The notes under the pieces were generated by a model. It did not search any database. It was not told where the DNA came from and saw nothing but the letters and a program-made list of their open reading frames with translations. DNA of 64,000 nucleotides from Pascua guehoae (taxonomy: Eukaryota > Basidiomycota > Tremellomycetes > Trichosporonales > Trichosporonaceae). Below are positions 44,690-56,609 of this stretch, in pieces. The stretch is from positions 1,672,364-1,736,363 of the forward strand of contig BCJX01000006.1 in the NCBI GenBank assembly GCA_001600415.1, in the 5' to 3' direction. The number at the start of each line of letters is the position of its first letter. The first letter of the stretch is position 1. The translations under genes were made by a program, and so were the position numbers.

Positions 44690-46336
44690 ATGGCCGTCTT
44701 ACTCATTCACAGAAGGAAAAGGAGATTGCGGAGAGGAAGGCGAAGGAGATTGCGGAGAGGAAGGCAAAGGAGATTGAGGAGAGGAAGGAGAAGGAGGAGG
44801 GCAAGGGGAAGGAGAAGGGGAAGGAGAAGAGGGCGTTGTCGAGGGAGCCGGGGAAAGCCAAAGTGACAGTGACAGGCTCAGCCATTACACCTGCTTCTAT
44901 CACCCCAACAGCTGCAACTTCTGCCCATGCCTCCACATCGGCTGCTGCCACCCATCCTATGATCACTCCCTCTTCTGCTATCGCCCAGCCTTCCAGTGCT
45001 GCCAAGACTCTCCCCACACCGGTGGTGGGGACAGCATCGGGGTCATCTGCAAACTCGGATGCAATGAAGAAAAACTCGTCCCATCAAACTCACATGGCTT
45101 CGGGTTATCGCAGCAGGAAGCGCCTTAAGACTGGAAGGCCCGTTGTCCTACCAAACGAGACAAACTCGGGGGTGGCGGACAATGCGGCAGCGGATGAAAT
45201 CTCAGACCGTCGACTAGGGCATACCAGGTCTCCGATCGACGACGATGCGGCCGCGGGTGGGATCCGAGACAGCCAAACAGCGATTAATGCTCAGGAAGCC
45301 CGCTGGTCCAACATCACCCAAAATCCCGGAGCTGCTGGCGCTCAGCCGAAGGGCGCCAAGAACCGGTACCAAGAAACGATGTTTTGGCTCAACTCTCTTC
45401 TCCAACTATTCATTCGCCTCCCTCTTGTCAGCAAACTGATGGAGAAACACCTCGTCGGGGTCAGCAACACCGTCGTCAAGGGCGTTGTGGAGTTCAGTAG
45501 CAATATCGCAAACAATGTCTTGAGAAATTATACCCATGTAGCAGAGGCCATGGCAGGTGAGTCAATACATCTGAGATTTTTCCTGACAATCAGCCGAGGG
45601 TATCATTTCTTCCGCCGACATTCCCCACGACCCCTCCGTCGTGTTGGTCGACCTTCTCCGGCATTTGGACAAGTTCATTCCACCCACAGAGCCTGTCAAG
45701 TTCATGACTCTCGTGAACACGCACATCCAGTACAAAGTTGTTTGCTGTGGTTGCGGCAAAGAATTTAGCCGCGATCCCATCATCATCTCCGAACCGATTC
45801 TCTTTGCCTTTATCAACACGCCGACCATCGTTTACAAGGCGCACAACAATACGGTTACCACCGGCGAGCTCTATCGAGCAGCACTTCAAGGCCACAATGA
45901 AGGATATACTTGGTGCTCAAAGTGCCAGTGTTTAACAACCGTTCGTACAGTCGTTTCGAGGCTCAAACACGGGGCCGTACTCGCCCTGCGACTGTCCAAT
46001 AGAACGGACGACGATCCGCCTGTCAACATTGATGTGCTTCACTTCATGAACGACTTGAGCAAGGACGCGTCATACGAATGGCGGCTGGTCGGAGTGCTGC
46101 TGAAGCACCCGAGCCCCAAGGACCCCAAGAGCCGACGCCTCAGCCACGCTAGCGTTCTGGTGTGGGACGATGAAGATTGGTGGCACATCAACGACGAAAA
46201 GGTTGAAGAGTTCCTCGCCGACTCGAACGACGACGTCAGGAGGTTCAAGATGCCCAAACTCCGTCACCCTGTTGTCTACATGGCCTTCTATGCCAAATGT
46301 GCTCGGCGCGTTACAAGTGACGTAAGACAAGGCTAG
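44690..46336 (+). CDS. USP-like protein with Cys-to-Phe change (pseudo-deubiquitinase)
   Basis: The 5' end is unclear (possible ATG at 44613 in another frame). The readable frame begins with a Lys/Glu coiled coil built of KEIAERKA repeats, then a Ser/Thr/Ala-rich linker, then a USP fold. The Cys box reads [18 protein letters not shown]; alignment to the usual NTCYLNSLLQ puts Phe at the catalytic Cys. An intron (about 45557-45593) joins MA to [15 protein letters not shown] and [11 protein letters not shown]. The zinc-ribbon pairs CCGCG and WCSKC are kept, as is the His-box region [20 protein letters not shown] with its His and acid. The frame is open to TAG 46334-46336. Retained fold with a lost nucleophile suggests a ubiquitin-binding pseudoenzyme or recent decay. 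It is not closely USP48-like in its finger region. Confidence 0.6.
44716..44840 (+). repeat. Coding repeat, GGAGATTGCGGAGAGGAAG units
   Basis: Tandem 24-bp units of the form AAGGAGATTGCGGAGAGG plus AAGGCG encode KEIAERKA, then decay into AAGGAGAAGGAGG-type units. They form the coiled coil of the USP-like protein. Confidence 0.85.
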
Positions 46337-47308
46337 GTCCCTGGGTGGCGCTGACAGTCAGATGTAAAGTGGGCCAGGCGTCTCGGCCCACGATGCGCGA
46401 TGGAGTTGTTTTCGTAGCTGCGCAGTTCGAGATCGGTGGTGCGATCAACCAGTGACGCCGCCAGAATCTGGGTCCTTGGCACCCATAGTTATGACTCTCG
46501 TTGTATGTAAAAATCTGCATTCGTATCGCATGCGGCAGGTGTACCACGACGACGTAGCGCACTTCAATTGCTTTCGAACCCAATACCAAACCCACCACAT
46601 AACCATACAGCACCAACTCTCGGCATGCGATTCCATTGCCGATATACTCTTTCTCATAGTGATTCAGACTCTGTTGAACCGTGATCTCCTTCTTCATTCT
46701 TATCTCCTCCGTCTTCCTCTTCTTCATCGTCGTCCGATAGTCCCTCAACCAACTCCCATAACGACCTCTCTTCCATGACGCAGCGATACGGGCATCGGCT
46801 ATAATGTTAGTCCGTCCTATATAAGAAACCAACCAGTCGTAGTTGAAGTTACCATCTGTCCCCATTAGCAATACTCGGCAGCGCCCAAGCTGGCAATCAC
46901 AACGATGAGGCGAGTGAAACGCCGACAGCATGTCGTTTTCGTCAATGGACTGTGTAATTACTACGTGTTTCGGGTAAAAAGATTGCTCGGGAACGACCTC
47001 GTCGTTTACCAGCTTGCAGTTGTTGATGCAGCGTTGCTGTGGGGTATGTTAGCTCCACCAACGACTCCCGTAGTCCCAAACTGGTGCCCGGTGACGGTGC
47101 GCACAAGCCGGTGGCGGTCGCGGCTGCTCGGATCGAGGTCGCTGAGGTCCTTGACCGGCATCGTCGAGTTTTGTTGAGCGAAAAGGTAAACGATTAGTAT
47201 TCTTGGTAAGCACAACCTCGTTGTGCTTGCGGAGGAGGCCGACTGCCGCCCCGATCATTGCACCCGCCTCGGTCACCCTGCATTCTACTACAACCTGCGT
47301 CATGCCCA
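46337..47308 (-). CDS. Uncertain hypothetical exon(s)
   Basis: On the minus strand a continuous stretch reads CINNCKLVNDEVVPEQSFYP, HVVITQSIDENDMLSAFHSP, CQLGRCRVLLMGTDGNFNYD (about 47050-46820), opened by a possible acceptor (CCCCACAG near 47042). Upstream, at 47170-47060, another frame gives VKDLSDLDPSSRDRHRLVRT. These may be exons of a small gene or a 3' relic of the F-box-like gene above it. No family is recognised and the end is not defined. Confidence 0.25.
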
Positions 47309-49535
47309 CTAGAACGACATGATGATGATGTCGCTTCCTGGGTCCTGTTAGTTTGCCCATCCCTTCGGCCCCATGGATACTGCCTTCCAGAAACTTACAA
47401 GGAAGACGTACAAGTGACCGGCATCGGCCAAAGGTTCACAGTAATAATGGTCATCATTGTTGCGAGGCGGGGCGTCGACACGGAAGGTGCGCATGCTCGC
47501 ATGTGGAAGCTTGCGGCACTGCCGACCCTTGGCAGTACTTGTCTTTCGCCACTCCTCGGGAATGGACTGGGCAGGCCAGGGGCGTGCATCATCCAACGGC
47601 CGACCGGAGGTGACATGCACATCCAGGTCAGGTTTGGGCTGTTCCGACTCAACAGTTGCCGATTCAATACCGACGTTAAACCCTCCCAGAGGGCGACGGT
47701 GCAAGTCTCGGTTTAGATAGTCGGTGGTGCGGAGCAGGAGGCTGGTGTATGACTGTCCATCGGCGTCGCCGGCGGCCACCTCCACAACTATGGCGCGCTG
47801 AGTGGCCGCAGTAGAACTCGCGCACCGGCCTCCCTCAACGCGTAGGTCGATTATGCCCTCTGCCAAGCACTCGTCCAGGGAGGGTATCGTTGGCGCCAGA
47901 TCCAGCCTGCGGTCGAGCAGGTCGAGCCGCACCACGACGTTGCACCGGATGGCCTTGGGGTGGAGGGCCATCATTTCGTCGTTTTCGTCATACCAATTGG
48001 TGTCCGGGCCGTTGTAGGGCATATCGCCCGGCTGGCGAACGACGTACGTGTCCTCTCCTTGTGGCACGAGACGCATGTCATTAAATGCTGCAATGCCGAA
48101 GTCCTCGTTGAACGAGCACAACAACCTCACGTAGTGGTTAACCGCCTCAAGAGAGGACATAAAGGAGCTGTCCGTGTTGGGATTGTCGTGGTCTTCAATC
48201 GTTGAATCCCAGTCGCCATCCGAGTCCCAGTCCCAGTCAATGCGGTATTTGCCACTCTTGACTTCAGCAAAGTCACCACGTCGCCTGGCTTCCTCTCGGC
48301 TGGCCTCATGCCGCGAAGCAAAGATCCCTATATTGTCGACTGCATGGCCAACGGCAATGTATCCAGACGAGCCTGTAAACACTCCCGGCGTGGTGGCAAG
48401 TGCAAGCGCTCCAGCAACGGGCGGCACCCTCGGCTCCGCGTTCGGCGTCCCATTGCTTCTGGCCCCCGGCTGTCCGTAGTGACACCTCGCCTGGGCCACA
48501 TTCAGAGGGTCCCCTCCACAAGCCAGAAGCCACCTGTTCCAGTCCCCAACCCATGTATGTTCGGCTGTGCATGAAATCTAAGTATAAGCAATTGCGTACC
48601 GCGTAGCCCGTTGCAATGCCTCCAACTCACAGTGATCTCCTTTCCCGTCTGCCAGTTCCACAGTTTCGGCGTCATGGACTCGGTGTACGCGTGCATGAGC
48701 ATCGTGTTGCCGACGACAGTCAAATTGGTTCCAGTGCACATCCCTCGTGCCTCACCCACCGTCCGGAACCTGATGACCGGGTGCTCAGCTCGAGGGTGAG
48801 GGACTGACTCGTGAATGTCGTCTCCCTCATTGTCGAAGCTAGTTATACCGCCCGCTGGTTCAAGCTCAAACAACCGCACCTCTGTGACAGCAACATTGGG
48901 GTCTCGACGGCTTTGGCGCACACTCGAGACCGCGATGAGGTTTTGCTCGCGGCAGGCAACGATGTCCTCAAACGGGAACTCGGTAGCAACACGATGACGG
49001 GGGATTGCAGGGCCCACGCCATTACCGGTCATGTCTCTCAGGCGCGTCACATCCCACACGGTCCACCCGTTTGCATGCGTGTCTTGCCGGTAACTGTCTT
49101 CGCTCTCGACGTCGCTGGCGTCGCCATCAAACATGGCAGCGATGACCAATAGCCCGTCAGTCACAGCCCGACGACTGCGCTTCCTTGTTTCATGTGGGAT
49201 GACATCGATGCGCCGCGGAGCAAGGGCGGCCCAACGTGCTTGTGTCTCGATGAGCCGGGAGAGCGCGACTCCTGCGGGTCCCAGGGTAGCATGGTGGGGC
49301 GAGAGGCCATAGTATGCTTTGCGAAGCGTTACTTGCAGGAGACTACTTGTGCACACGACGTGGTTGACGTGGCGTGAGACCTGAGGTGTCAATTTGAGAT
49401 TGCGACACGACGCATGACACCAATGCGGCTCACCATACTGGCAGCGAGCATGCTAGCCCAGTCGAGGTGGACGAGGATAGTGACGACGACATCCTCGTGC
49501 CCAGGGCGTTGAAACACACGCCCAACAGCGGACAT
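47309..49535 (-). CDS. F-box-like protein with WD-type segments
   Basis: ATG 49535 opens an F-box-like helix pair (HEDVVVTILVHLDWASMLAA, spliced to SRHVNHVVCTSSLLQ). The central exon includes APRRIDVIPHETRKRSRRAV, WTVWDVTRLRD, ACREQNLIAVSSVRQ and TPKLWNWQTGKEIT, short beta-repeat-like pieces recalling WD blades. After an intron (48627-48558) the C-terminal part is acidic (KYRIDWDWDSDGDWD) and ends LYVFLDPGSDIIIMSF with the stop at 47309. Such proteins are often substrate adaptors of SCF ubiquitin ligases; this rests only on the N-terminal motif. It is notable next to USP-like genes, but functional linkage is speculative. Introns at 49437-49381 and about 47405-47347 are inferred. Confidence 0.55.
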
Positions 49536-50211
49536 CTTGGAGATCGGGTTGAAAGTGTGTACGAGCGGGAGAGAGAGAGAGAGAGAAAGGACAGTCACAG
49601 AATGGAAAGGCAGGCTTTGCTGTGATGTGGGTGGCGACTCGTGCGTGCCCTGGTGATGGATCAGGCACCGCCCAGAATGAATTTGCAACCGTCATCCTCA
49701 AACCGTCCTTGCGACTCGCAAAACAGACATTTGTTCTGAACAACCACGACGCTGTTTGCTTCGCGCGCCTCGATTTAAATCACTGTACATGTTAACCTTC
49801 CCTCGGTTGGCAGCCTCTGCTGCATTCATCGCCAACAGCTACAGTATGATACAATGGCAGCTCAGCGGCTGGACGGTGGCACAGTGCCGACTTGCACATG
49901 TGCACGAGATGACTGCCACACTGTGACAAGTGGGTGGCTTTTGCACTGGTATTGCCCCCTGGTTGTGTGTTGACCCCTTTTATTGTCACATTTGTTTGTT
50001 TGTTTGTGCATATCATGTGCTTGGCAGCAGTCTTAGTCTTACGCGCAAACAAATAGACAGACAGGCCCCTTGAGGATCGGCGCCACCATCCACATGCCTC
50101 ACCAATTCCTTCCGCGAGTGACAGGTATCTATTCTTCCTTCCTTTCTTATCTTGCCTTCACCCACTTCGACCACTTTCCCAACTTGTTACATTCCCGCCT
50201 TCGCTTCAAGC
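49536..50211. promoter_or_regulatory. Divergent intergenic region
   Basis: This lies between the F-box-like (-) and the coiled-coil (+) gene starts. It has a GA-rich run (49570-49590, GAGAGAGAGAG) next to the F-box leader and a TTTG repeat at 49990-50007. No gene is supported. Confidence 0.45.
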
Positions 50212-51026
50212 ATGGAGGGATACTCTCTCACCCCCATGGGGGCTACCGACGAGGATCGTGGTTCGTCATTCTGGAGAGCAAGTATGGACAAGGCAGTGTT
50301 GCTGACTCGCAGTGGACACGCAGAAGTCGACTCCACTCGTTCCTCCAGCCGCTCCCGCACTCCCAACAACACCCGAACGCGCCCCAACGTCCACAACTCT
50401 TCTTGAGATCCCACCTACGCCACCTGCGCCCCTCAGCGAACCCAATCCTCCAGTAGCGCATTGGGCAGACTCTCTTCATCCGACCAAGCCAAGCTTGCCC
50501 ATTGGTGAGTCTCCCTCCACTTGCAGAGCCTGTGCTGATCCAGCAGCCAACTCGCGCGAGACGACTTTTCCCTCACGGTCAAACGCGCACACGTCGACCC
50601 CGATGCGATCGAATTCTGGCATTGTGGGAGCGGATACCATGCATACAACGGGGGCGAACGGAACGGCAGGACCTTTGGCTGGTATGTGATCGACACGTTG
50701 ATGGCCCGCTGATGTGTGAAGCCGTGCGAAAGGTCGTGAAGAAGGTGGCATCTGCCGTCACAATCCGTCAGAAGGTCAAGGAACACGAAGAAGAGCTGGT
50801 CAAGCTTCGGAGCCAAGCCAAAGAGCACAGCGAGGAACTTGTCAGGCTGCGGAAGGAGAATGCGGGCTTTCGGCGTGAGATTGACGGGTTTCGGAAGGCG
50901 TTGGCAGAAGTGAGGGAGACAGTGGATACCTCTGCGCACCAGCAGAAACAGAACTACAAGGCGATTCTCAGGATGGAAAGGACGAGCGTGAGGAAGCCGC
51001 TGCGGTTTGGGGATGGGTGGAACTAA
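50212..51026 (+). CDS. Coiled-coil protein, unknown
   Basis: Four exons, 50212-50281, 50313-50504, 50547-50681 and 50722-51026, join in one frame to 233 residues. The N-terminus is MEGYSLTPMGATDEDRG, followed by a Pro/Thr-rich linker (PLVPPAAPALPTTPERAPTS) with HWADSLHPTKPSLPI and a Ser/Thr-rich patch. The last exon is a continuous coiled coil (VRKVVKKVASAV, KVKEHEEELVKLRSQAKEHS, EELVRLRKENAGFRREIDGF) ending VRKPLRFGDGWN. Introns of 31-42 nt are among the shortest in the window. No family is recognised. It resembles the 32-kb and 40-kb island proteins only in having a low-complexity linker ahead of a coiled coil. Confidence 0.6.
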
Positions 51027-51699
51027 GTACTTGTAAAGCAATGCAACAAGGAGAGCCGTTCCCATTGCTTGATGTCGGTTCAAAGCTTGCCGAGGACGCT
51101 TGACCAGGTAGTGTCAGGATTAGCGAGTTGTTGAGGAAAGGAAGTGGAGTTGTGCATGAAGTTCGAAGTAGTAGTACTGCGGAGATATCGCAAGGAAGTG
51201 AACGTGGGATGGCGGCCGTGGCGGTGGGTTGTGTGGTAGGTGGGCTGTCTGGTAGATGGGTTGTGTGGCAGATGGGTTGTGGTGTATGTGGTGGCGAATG
51301 TGGTCGTGGTGGGGGCCGATATGCCCGATGCGGTACTGGCCCGTGGCCCGTGGGATATAGCTCCACGTGGTAGCGCGTCCCTGGCCCTGGACACTATCTG
51401 ATTCCGTTATCTCGGGTTCAGGCACGATCTGCCACACTGATATTTCTTCCATCTCCTCCATTGTGGCACCTACTCTGGGCATCCGCGAGCCCGTTTCTGA
51501 GGCGCAACGGCCAGCTCAAGGCCCAGAAACAATTGATTTAGGCACAGTACGATGCATTTGTCATCATTAACCTAGATACTATCACCATTCTTTTAAAACC
51601 ATACTAAGAAGAAATGTTGCAACCCGTTCTCCTCCTGAACCCTCCATCGCTCAAAAGTGCCTTCAAGGCATGGTAAGAGTCGTGTACGACCCCAGAGGC
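51027..51699. other. Intergenic, no gene seen
   Basis: An imperfect GTGGTAGGTGGGCTG/GTGGCAGATGGGTTG short repeat is present at 51225-51300. No exon is supported. It lies between convergent 3' ends of the coiled-coil gene and the MFS transporter. Confidence 0.5.
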
Positions 51700-53858
51700 T
51701 TACTGGGCCATAACGAAGCCGTTGTCGGTGGCAATAATCTTGTGCTTGCGCGCAAGCTTGGACGCCTTGACCGGGTTGGGCTGCTCGTAGATCCAGTCGA
51801 GCTCCTCGAGCGAGCGACCCTGTCCCTCGACTCCGAAGAGGTACCAACACACTGCTTCGACGCAATCCCACGCAACGAACACCCAAATGTAGCTAATTTA
51901 CGGTCAGAAACGATCCAGAAGAAGAAGAAGAGGAAGAAAAGAGGTCGAGGAGGAGAAGAACGAAGAAAATCGGTCAAAAATCGACTTTTTTCCCATTCTC
52001 GGCCAAATCCGATAGTAACCGAGCCCTTTTCTGCTCCTGATTTCATTTTTCACGACACTTACCGGTAGCCCAAGTTGCCAAGACCGATGGGACCCGCAAA
52101 CTGGTTGATAAAGCCGACGGCGGAGACGATGAAGCCCGAGGCGGCAAGACCCTTGGCGCGCTGGTTGGTGCTGAGCGACTCGACGGGAATGACACCCTGG
52201 AGGGGAGTGTAGGTGAAGGAGAACATGCAGTTGAAGAGGAAGAAGGCGGCGAGAGCACCCTTGGCGATGTCACCCGGCACAATGGTCTCCTGGGTGACAG
52301 GGTCGATGGTGCTGCGCTGGTCGAGGACGGTGGAGAGACCGGCGTTGATGGCGAGGAGGACAGCGCACATGAAGGTTCCAGCGGGAAGAATGGCACGGCG
52401 GGGCATGCGGTCGGTAAGGGAGGCGGCGGTAAGAGCGCAGACGGCCGAGACAACCTGGTTGATAATGTTGTAGGCGAGCTGCATAGCGACCGAGTGGACA
52501 CCGATGTTGTCTGGGAGGATCAATAAACTTGCCCTTTTTTCCGCACCCATCATCAGCCGACTTACTGTAGATAACAGTGATGAAGTAACCGAGACCGTTA
52601 CCCGAGAACTGGCCGAAGATCGAGATCATGAGAACCTGCAGCATACGCCATCCACCGGAGCGAGTGGCAAAGAGCGAGCGGTAGTCCCACCAGCGCTTGT
52701 CGGCACCGTCGGTAGTAATCGAGGCCTGCATCTCCTTGAGCTCAAAGAGGACGAGGGGAGCGTTCGGGTCGCCGTTGCCGTGGTACTCAGTAAGGAAGGC
52801 GTGGGCGCCCTCGACATCGCCTTGAGCCATCATGAAACGAGGAGACTCGGGAAGGAAGAAGACGAGGACGATGACAAAGGTACAAGCGACCGCCTGGAAA
52901 ACAACGGGAAGACGCCACGAGAGGTTCGAGTCGATGTACTGGCAGCCAAAGGTGACGATGGCGGCAGGAATCGAGCCACTGTGTTGTCAGCAGCGTGTTC
53001 GAGTAACAGACACTGAAGCTACAGAGGGCCATGTGCCATGGGTATGTGGCACCAGCTGAATCTCATCGCGAAAGAAAAAAACTCACCCGAACCAACCACA
53101 GTTGTAGATACCGCTCGCGCGACCACGCCACTGGGGAGGAGCAACTTCCATCGAGTAGGCAGGTGCGGCGACGGTCATGATGTTAATGCCACCACCAAGA
53201 ATGAAACGGGCAACCATGAACTGTGCAGCGTGGTTGGCAGTCGCACCGAGGACCATGCCGAGAATGATGACCCAGGAACCAATGAACATGGACTTGCGAC
53301 GACCGAGCGAGTCCGAAAGAACAGCACCGAGAGGGGCGAAGACCATAGAACCGACAGTGTAGAGCGAGGACATTGCGCCAATCTTGGGACCGGTGGTTTC
53401 AACGTTGAACGTCTTCTGGAAGTGAGGCATCTAGCACGTCAGCGGCGTTTCTCGACAAGAGGCCGGTTTCGGGTAAGCCCCTTGGGTGTCACCCGGAGTA
53501 TTAATGACCGCCCTGGAAGAGTGGGCAAACTCACGGCGAGGATGGCAGTGAAAAGGGAACCGTCGAAACCGTTGGCAAAGGCGCAGCAACACGCGCAGAA
53601 GATACAGGCTGTGAGTCAGCCGAGTTTCAAATTACTGGTGGGTTTGCTCACTGTAGAGCTTAATGCTGGCCCGGCTCCACTTGGGGACGTGCGTCGCGGC
53701 AATGGCAGCCTCGAGCTCATCGTGCTGGTTTGTCAGTACAAGTCCTCGTGGCAGGGGCTAGATGCCATGGGACCACGTACCTCGAGGGCCTCGGTGTCGA
53801 CACCAAGCTTTACCTCGTGCTTGGCGTCATCGAGTGGCTTGTCGTTGTGGATAGACAT
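51700..53858 (-). CDS. MFS sugar transporter, second copy
   Basis: A minus-strand gene from ATG 53858 to TAA 51700 with at least seven exons. The N-terminal cytosolic tail (MSIHNDKPLDDAKHEVKLG, spliced to HDELEAAIAATHVPKWSRAS) precedes membrane segments and hallmarks: FANGFDGSLFTAILAMPHFQ, DSLGRRKS, PPQWRGRASGIYNCGWFGG, PESPRFMM, FGQFSGNGLGYF, DRMPRRAI, VIPVESLSTNQRAKG and the terminal GRSLEELDWIYEQPNPVKAS. It belongs to the fungal lactose-permease branch of the sugar-porter family (plasma membrane, TC 2.A.1.1). It differs clearly from the transporter at 15.5-17.2 kb, so the two are not a recent duplicate. Its last intron (about 52063-51893) is about 170 nt, long for this genome, and pyrimidine-rich on the coding strand. 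Substrate unknown. Confidence 0.9.
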
Positions 53859-55647
53859 GATAGTGGAAAGAGTTGGGCTGTTTGTCGGAAAGGAAAGTGA
53901 TTAAGTAGTCTGTCGGTCTGAAGAGTTGGTCTCAGTGGAGATGACTGTCTTGCGGTCCCAAGTTGAGGAGGAGGGCGATGGCGAAAACAACAGGGGAGCA
54001 TGCCAACCTTTTTATCTTACGGATCCTCAACAACAGTCGTGCCGGTTCAGTGGTCAAGAATGGGCCGCGATGGTGATGTGCCATGCTCCCCGATCCCGAC
54101 TTGCAGTGCACGGTACCGCACGCGACACGCCCACAGACATCTTTCTGAACGCGGCCGAGTCACGGGTGGTGAGTGAGGACAGAAAATCACCGGGGTCGGG
54201 GCCGTTAACCTGAACTCGGCGCCTGGGGGAGGCGCAACCCGGCTCTGCTTTCCGGCTCGTGGCTTGGACGATCCTTCATTCTCATCGGGGCCGTCTGCGA
54301 TCCGTCAATGGCGGCCCCAATGGGCCCACATGTTCCCGGCATGCCGATGGGGCGTGGGGCTGCGGGGTCTTTGTTCACAGTGGGCCCGATGGGTCGACAA
54401 GGAGAGGCAGGGCGGGGTAGGGCGAGCGTCAAGGCGGCACACCGTCCATCCGTTCTGTGGTGGACATTGATTGGACAAGCGCTCAATCCCTTGGTGCCGG
54501 CGACTTTTTTTCCTCGGACCTCTGGCCACGGCTCATTTTGCTTCACGTCACGTCAAAGTGAGGGCTGTAGCGTGCCAGGAACGACCATTGCGGCCGGCGC
54601 CATGTTCGTTATTCAGAAGCACATGGGCGTCCCACCGGCCCGTTTCTTAAAGTTGGCTGGCACCCGAAGAGGCTCCACAGTGGTGGCTCCACCAAGTGGA
54701 ACGCCACAATGGAACCAAGAAGTGCACACGACTGCCCATCAACACCCGTGATCATTGAGCAGTCAGCAATTGCAGTGGACATGACGACAGTCTAAGACCA
54801 CCCGAGATCCCTATCTGGTCACATGTACGTTTCCCGGCCCATTCAGTCTCCACATTCAACACTGAGTTTCAACCGCACCCTCGTCCTTGCCGCCGATCAA
54901 GGGGCCGTGTCTGTGAACGGCGGCCCTGGAGGAAGCCGGGGGCGAGGGGTTTTCATCGTGGCGGGCCATCAGCTGCATCAGGGGACGCCTGCCTGCCCCT
55001 ACAGCCTACACTATCTGGCCAGTCGACGTCGCTCCCAATCTCCTCCATTCGGCATTCCACCCACATCGCACACTTTTCCCAGACCTCTCTTTCCGGGTAT
55101 CCTCGCCTTTCCAAGAATAGCGGATCGCCGGAACTCCTCGCACGTGGCGGCAACGACATCTGCTTCTTGCCAGGGATATCGGTTCATACTTTGCTCCCTG
55201 TATCATCGGCCCGATAAATGGGCCGCCGTGCGGCATTAAACAAGCCGGGCCCGCATGCTCTGTTTGGTTCAGGTAGAGGAAACCGCGGACCGCGGGTACT
55301 GGCGATCTGCAGGACGTTTAGCTCGAGAACTGCGGTCATATGTGCCTCTTACGAGCTTGCACGTTCCTTTCACCATTCATGCTCTGATCCCAAGTGGGTC
55401 AACTCGTTTAAGATCCAGGAGCATAAAACGGTCTGACTCGAGTGAAAAGTGAACACGAGCAAAAATATTGATAAAAAAGCTTATCATTACGCGTGGCATT
55501 CTCGTGACAATCGCGTGGCAAACTCCACCTCATTCAACGGAAACTGACGCCATTTGCCGCGCTGCTGGCTGGCTCCAGACTCTCCGTTTGACGGTCTCCA
55601 ACCTTTATGGCTGCAGCAACAACAAACCTCTACCCACTCACCCCGCA
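53859..55647. other. Long intergenic, no gene seen
   Basis: About 1.8 kb with no convincing exon. It must contain the promoter of the MFS transporter (53859 onward) and that of the frataxin gene. A GATAAAAAAGCTTATC inverted repeat occurs at about 55469-55484, 165 bases upstream of the frataxin ATG; it contains two opposed GATA/TATC half-sites and could be a GATA-factor site, the type of factor that governs iron genes in many fungi. That link is an inference. Confidence 0.45.
55469..55484. promoter_or_regulatory. Inverted GATA pair upstream of frataxin
   Basis: The sequence GATAAAAAAGCTTATC carries GATAA and TTATC in opposed orientation, 164-179 bases before the frataxin start. HGATAR motifs are bound by iron-responsive GATA repressors in many fungi, and frataxin is an iron-cluster gene. 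Chance occurrence is quite possible for so short a motif. Confidence 0.3.
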
Positions 55648-56609
55648 ATGTCCCTCCGTGCCGCCTCCAGACGTATCTCGGCCCTCGCGAGGCCTTCATG
55701 TCGCGCCATCTCCACATTTGCGATTTCACGCCCGTTGGCGACGACGTCGAAACTTGCCGCCGCTCCCTACGTTCAGCTGCCACGGCGCTGGGCATCGAGC
55801 ACGCCCCATGGCGACCCCGGAGTGGACCCGTCCATTTCCATTCGGTGAGTAAGAGTTAAGAGTTCAGATTCCCGGGGGAAGGCGTACGAAAGCAGCGGTG
55901 ATGTTATTGTGGTGCCATCAGTCCCTCTGGGAGCACCCGGCGCTTCTCTTGGACCGACGTGGCTGCTGCAGACCTGCCGAGGTTAAGCTGACGTTAGCGA
56001 CCTCACCGATGCCGAGTACCATGACCTTGCGGACACTGACATGGACATGCTCCACGAGGGACTCGAGGTGTTGTGTGAGGAGTATGGACCCAACGACTGG
56101 GAGGTCGAGTACAGCGTGAGTGTCCCACGAGGAAGGAAAGTGCGACTGCAACAATGGATTCGCGCGCGGCGCGACTGCAACGTCGCGCGGAAGCATTACG
56201 CCCACAGTATCTGAACGCGACGATCCCCTGGTGTCCTCTGCGGCTGATCGCTGCTATCGACGAGGTCACACCATTGTGGCCTTATCCCCTCCTTCATCCA
56301 TTCTCTGAAGTGACATGTCCATCCCACAACCCTCCTCGTTCAAGCTGACCATAGTCTGGCGTCATGACCCTCACCGTACCCCCACACGGGACGTACGTGA
56401 TCAACAAGCAGCCGCCAAACCACCAGATCTGGGTGTCGTCTCCAGTGTCTGGTCCCTCGCGCTTCAGCCGCGGCACCGACGACATCTGGGTGCACCACCG
56501 CCGCAAGGGTGTCCAGCTCGGTGCCCTACTCGACGGCGAGCTGCGCAAGTTCCTCGAGGAGCTTGGTCAGGGTGGAGAGAAGAGCTGGGAAGGGGTTGGG
56601 CTCCAGTAG
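55648..56609 (+). CDS. YFH1: Frataxin, mitochondrial
   Basis: Three exons, 55648-55844, 55998-56115 and 56355-56609, give 189 residues. The N-terminus is a typical mitochondrial presequence ([20 protein letters not shown], Arg/Ser-rich, no acids). The mature fold has the acidic first helix ([24 protein letters not shown], [14 protein letters not shown]), then [34 protein letters not shown] and the C-terminal helix [25 protein letters not shown] with its Gln and Trp is the surface that contacts the iron-sulfur cluster assembly complex. Frataxin activates cysteine desulfurase Nfs1-Isd11-Isu in the matrix. Both introns (153 and 239 nt) are long for this window. Residue 66 is completed across the first intron, which fixes the join. 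Confidence 0.95.

Noticed and set aside
46905..47177. Plus-strand 90-codon frame
   Set aside because: It overlaps more plausible minus-strand exon content and has no recognisable motif or leader.
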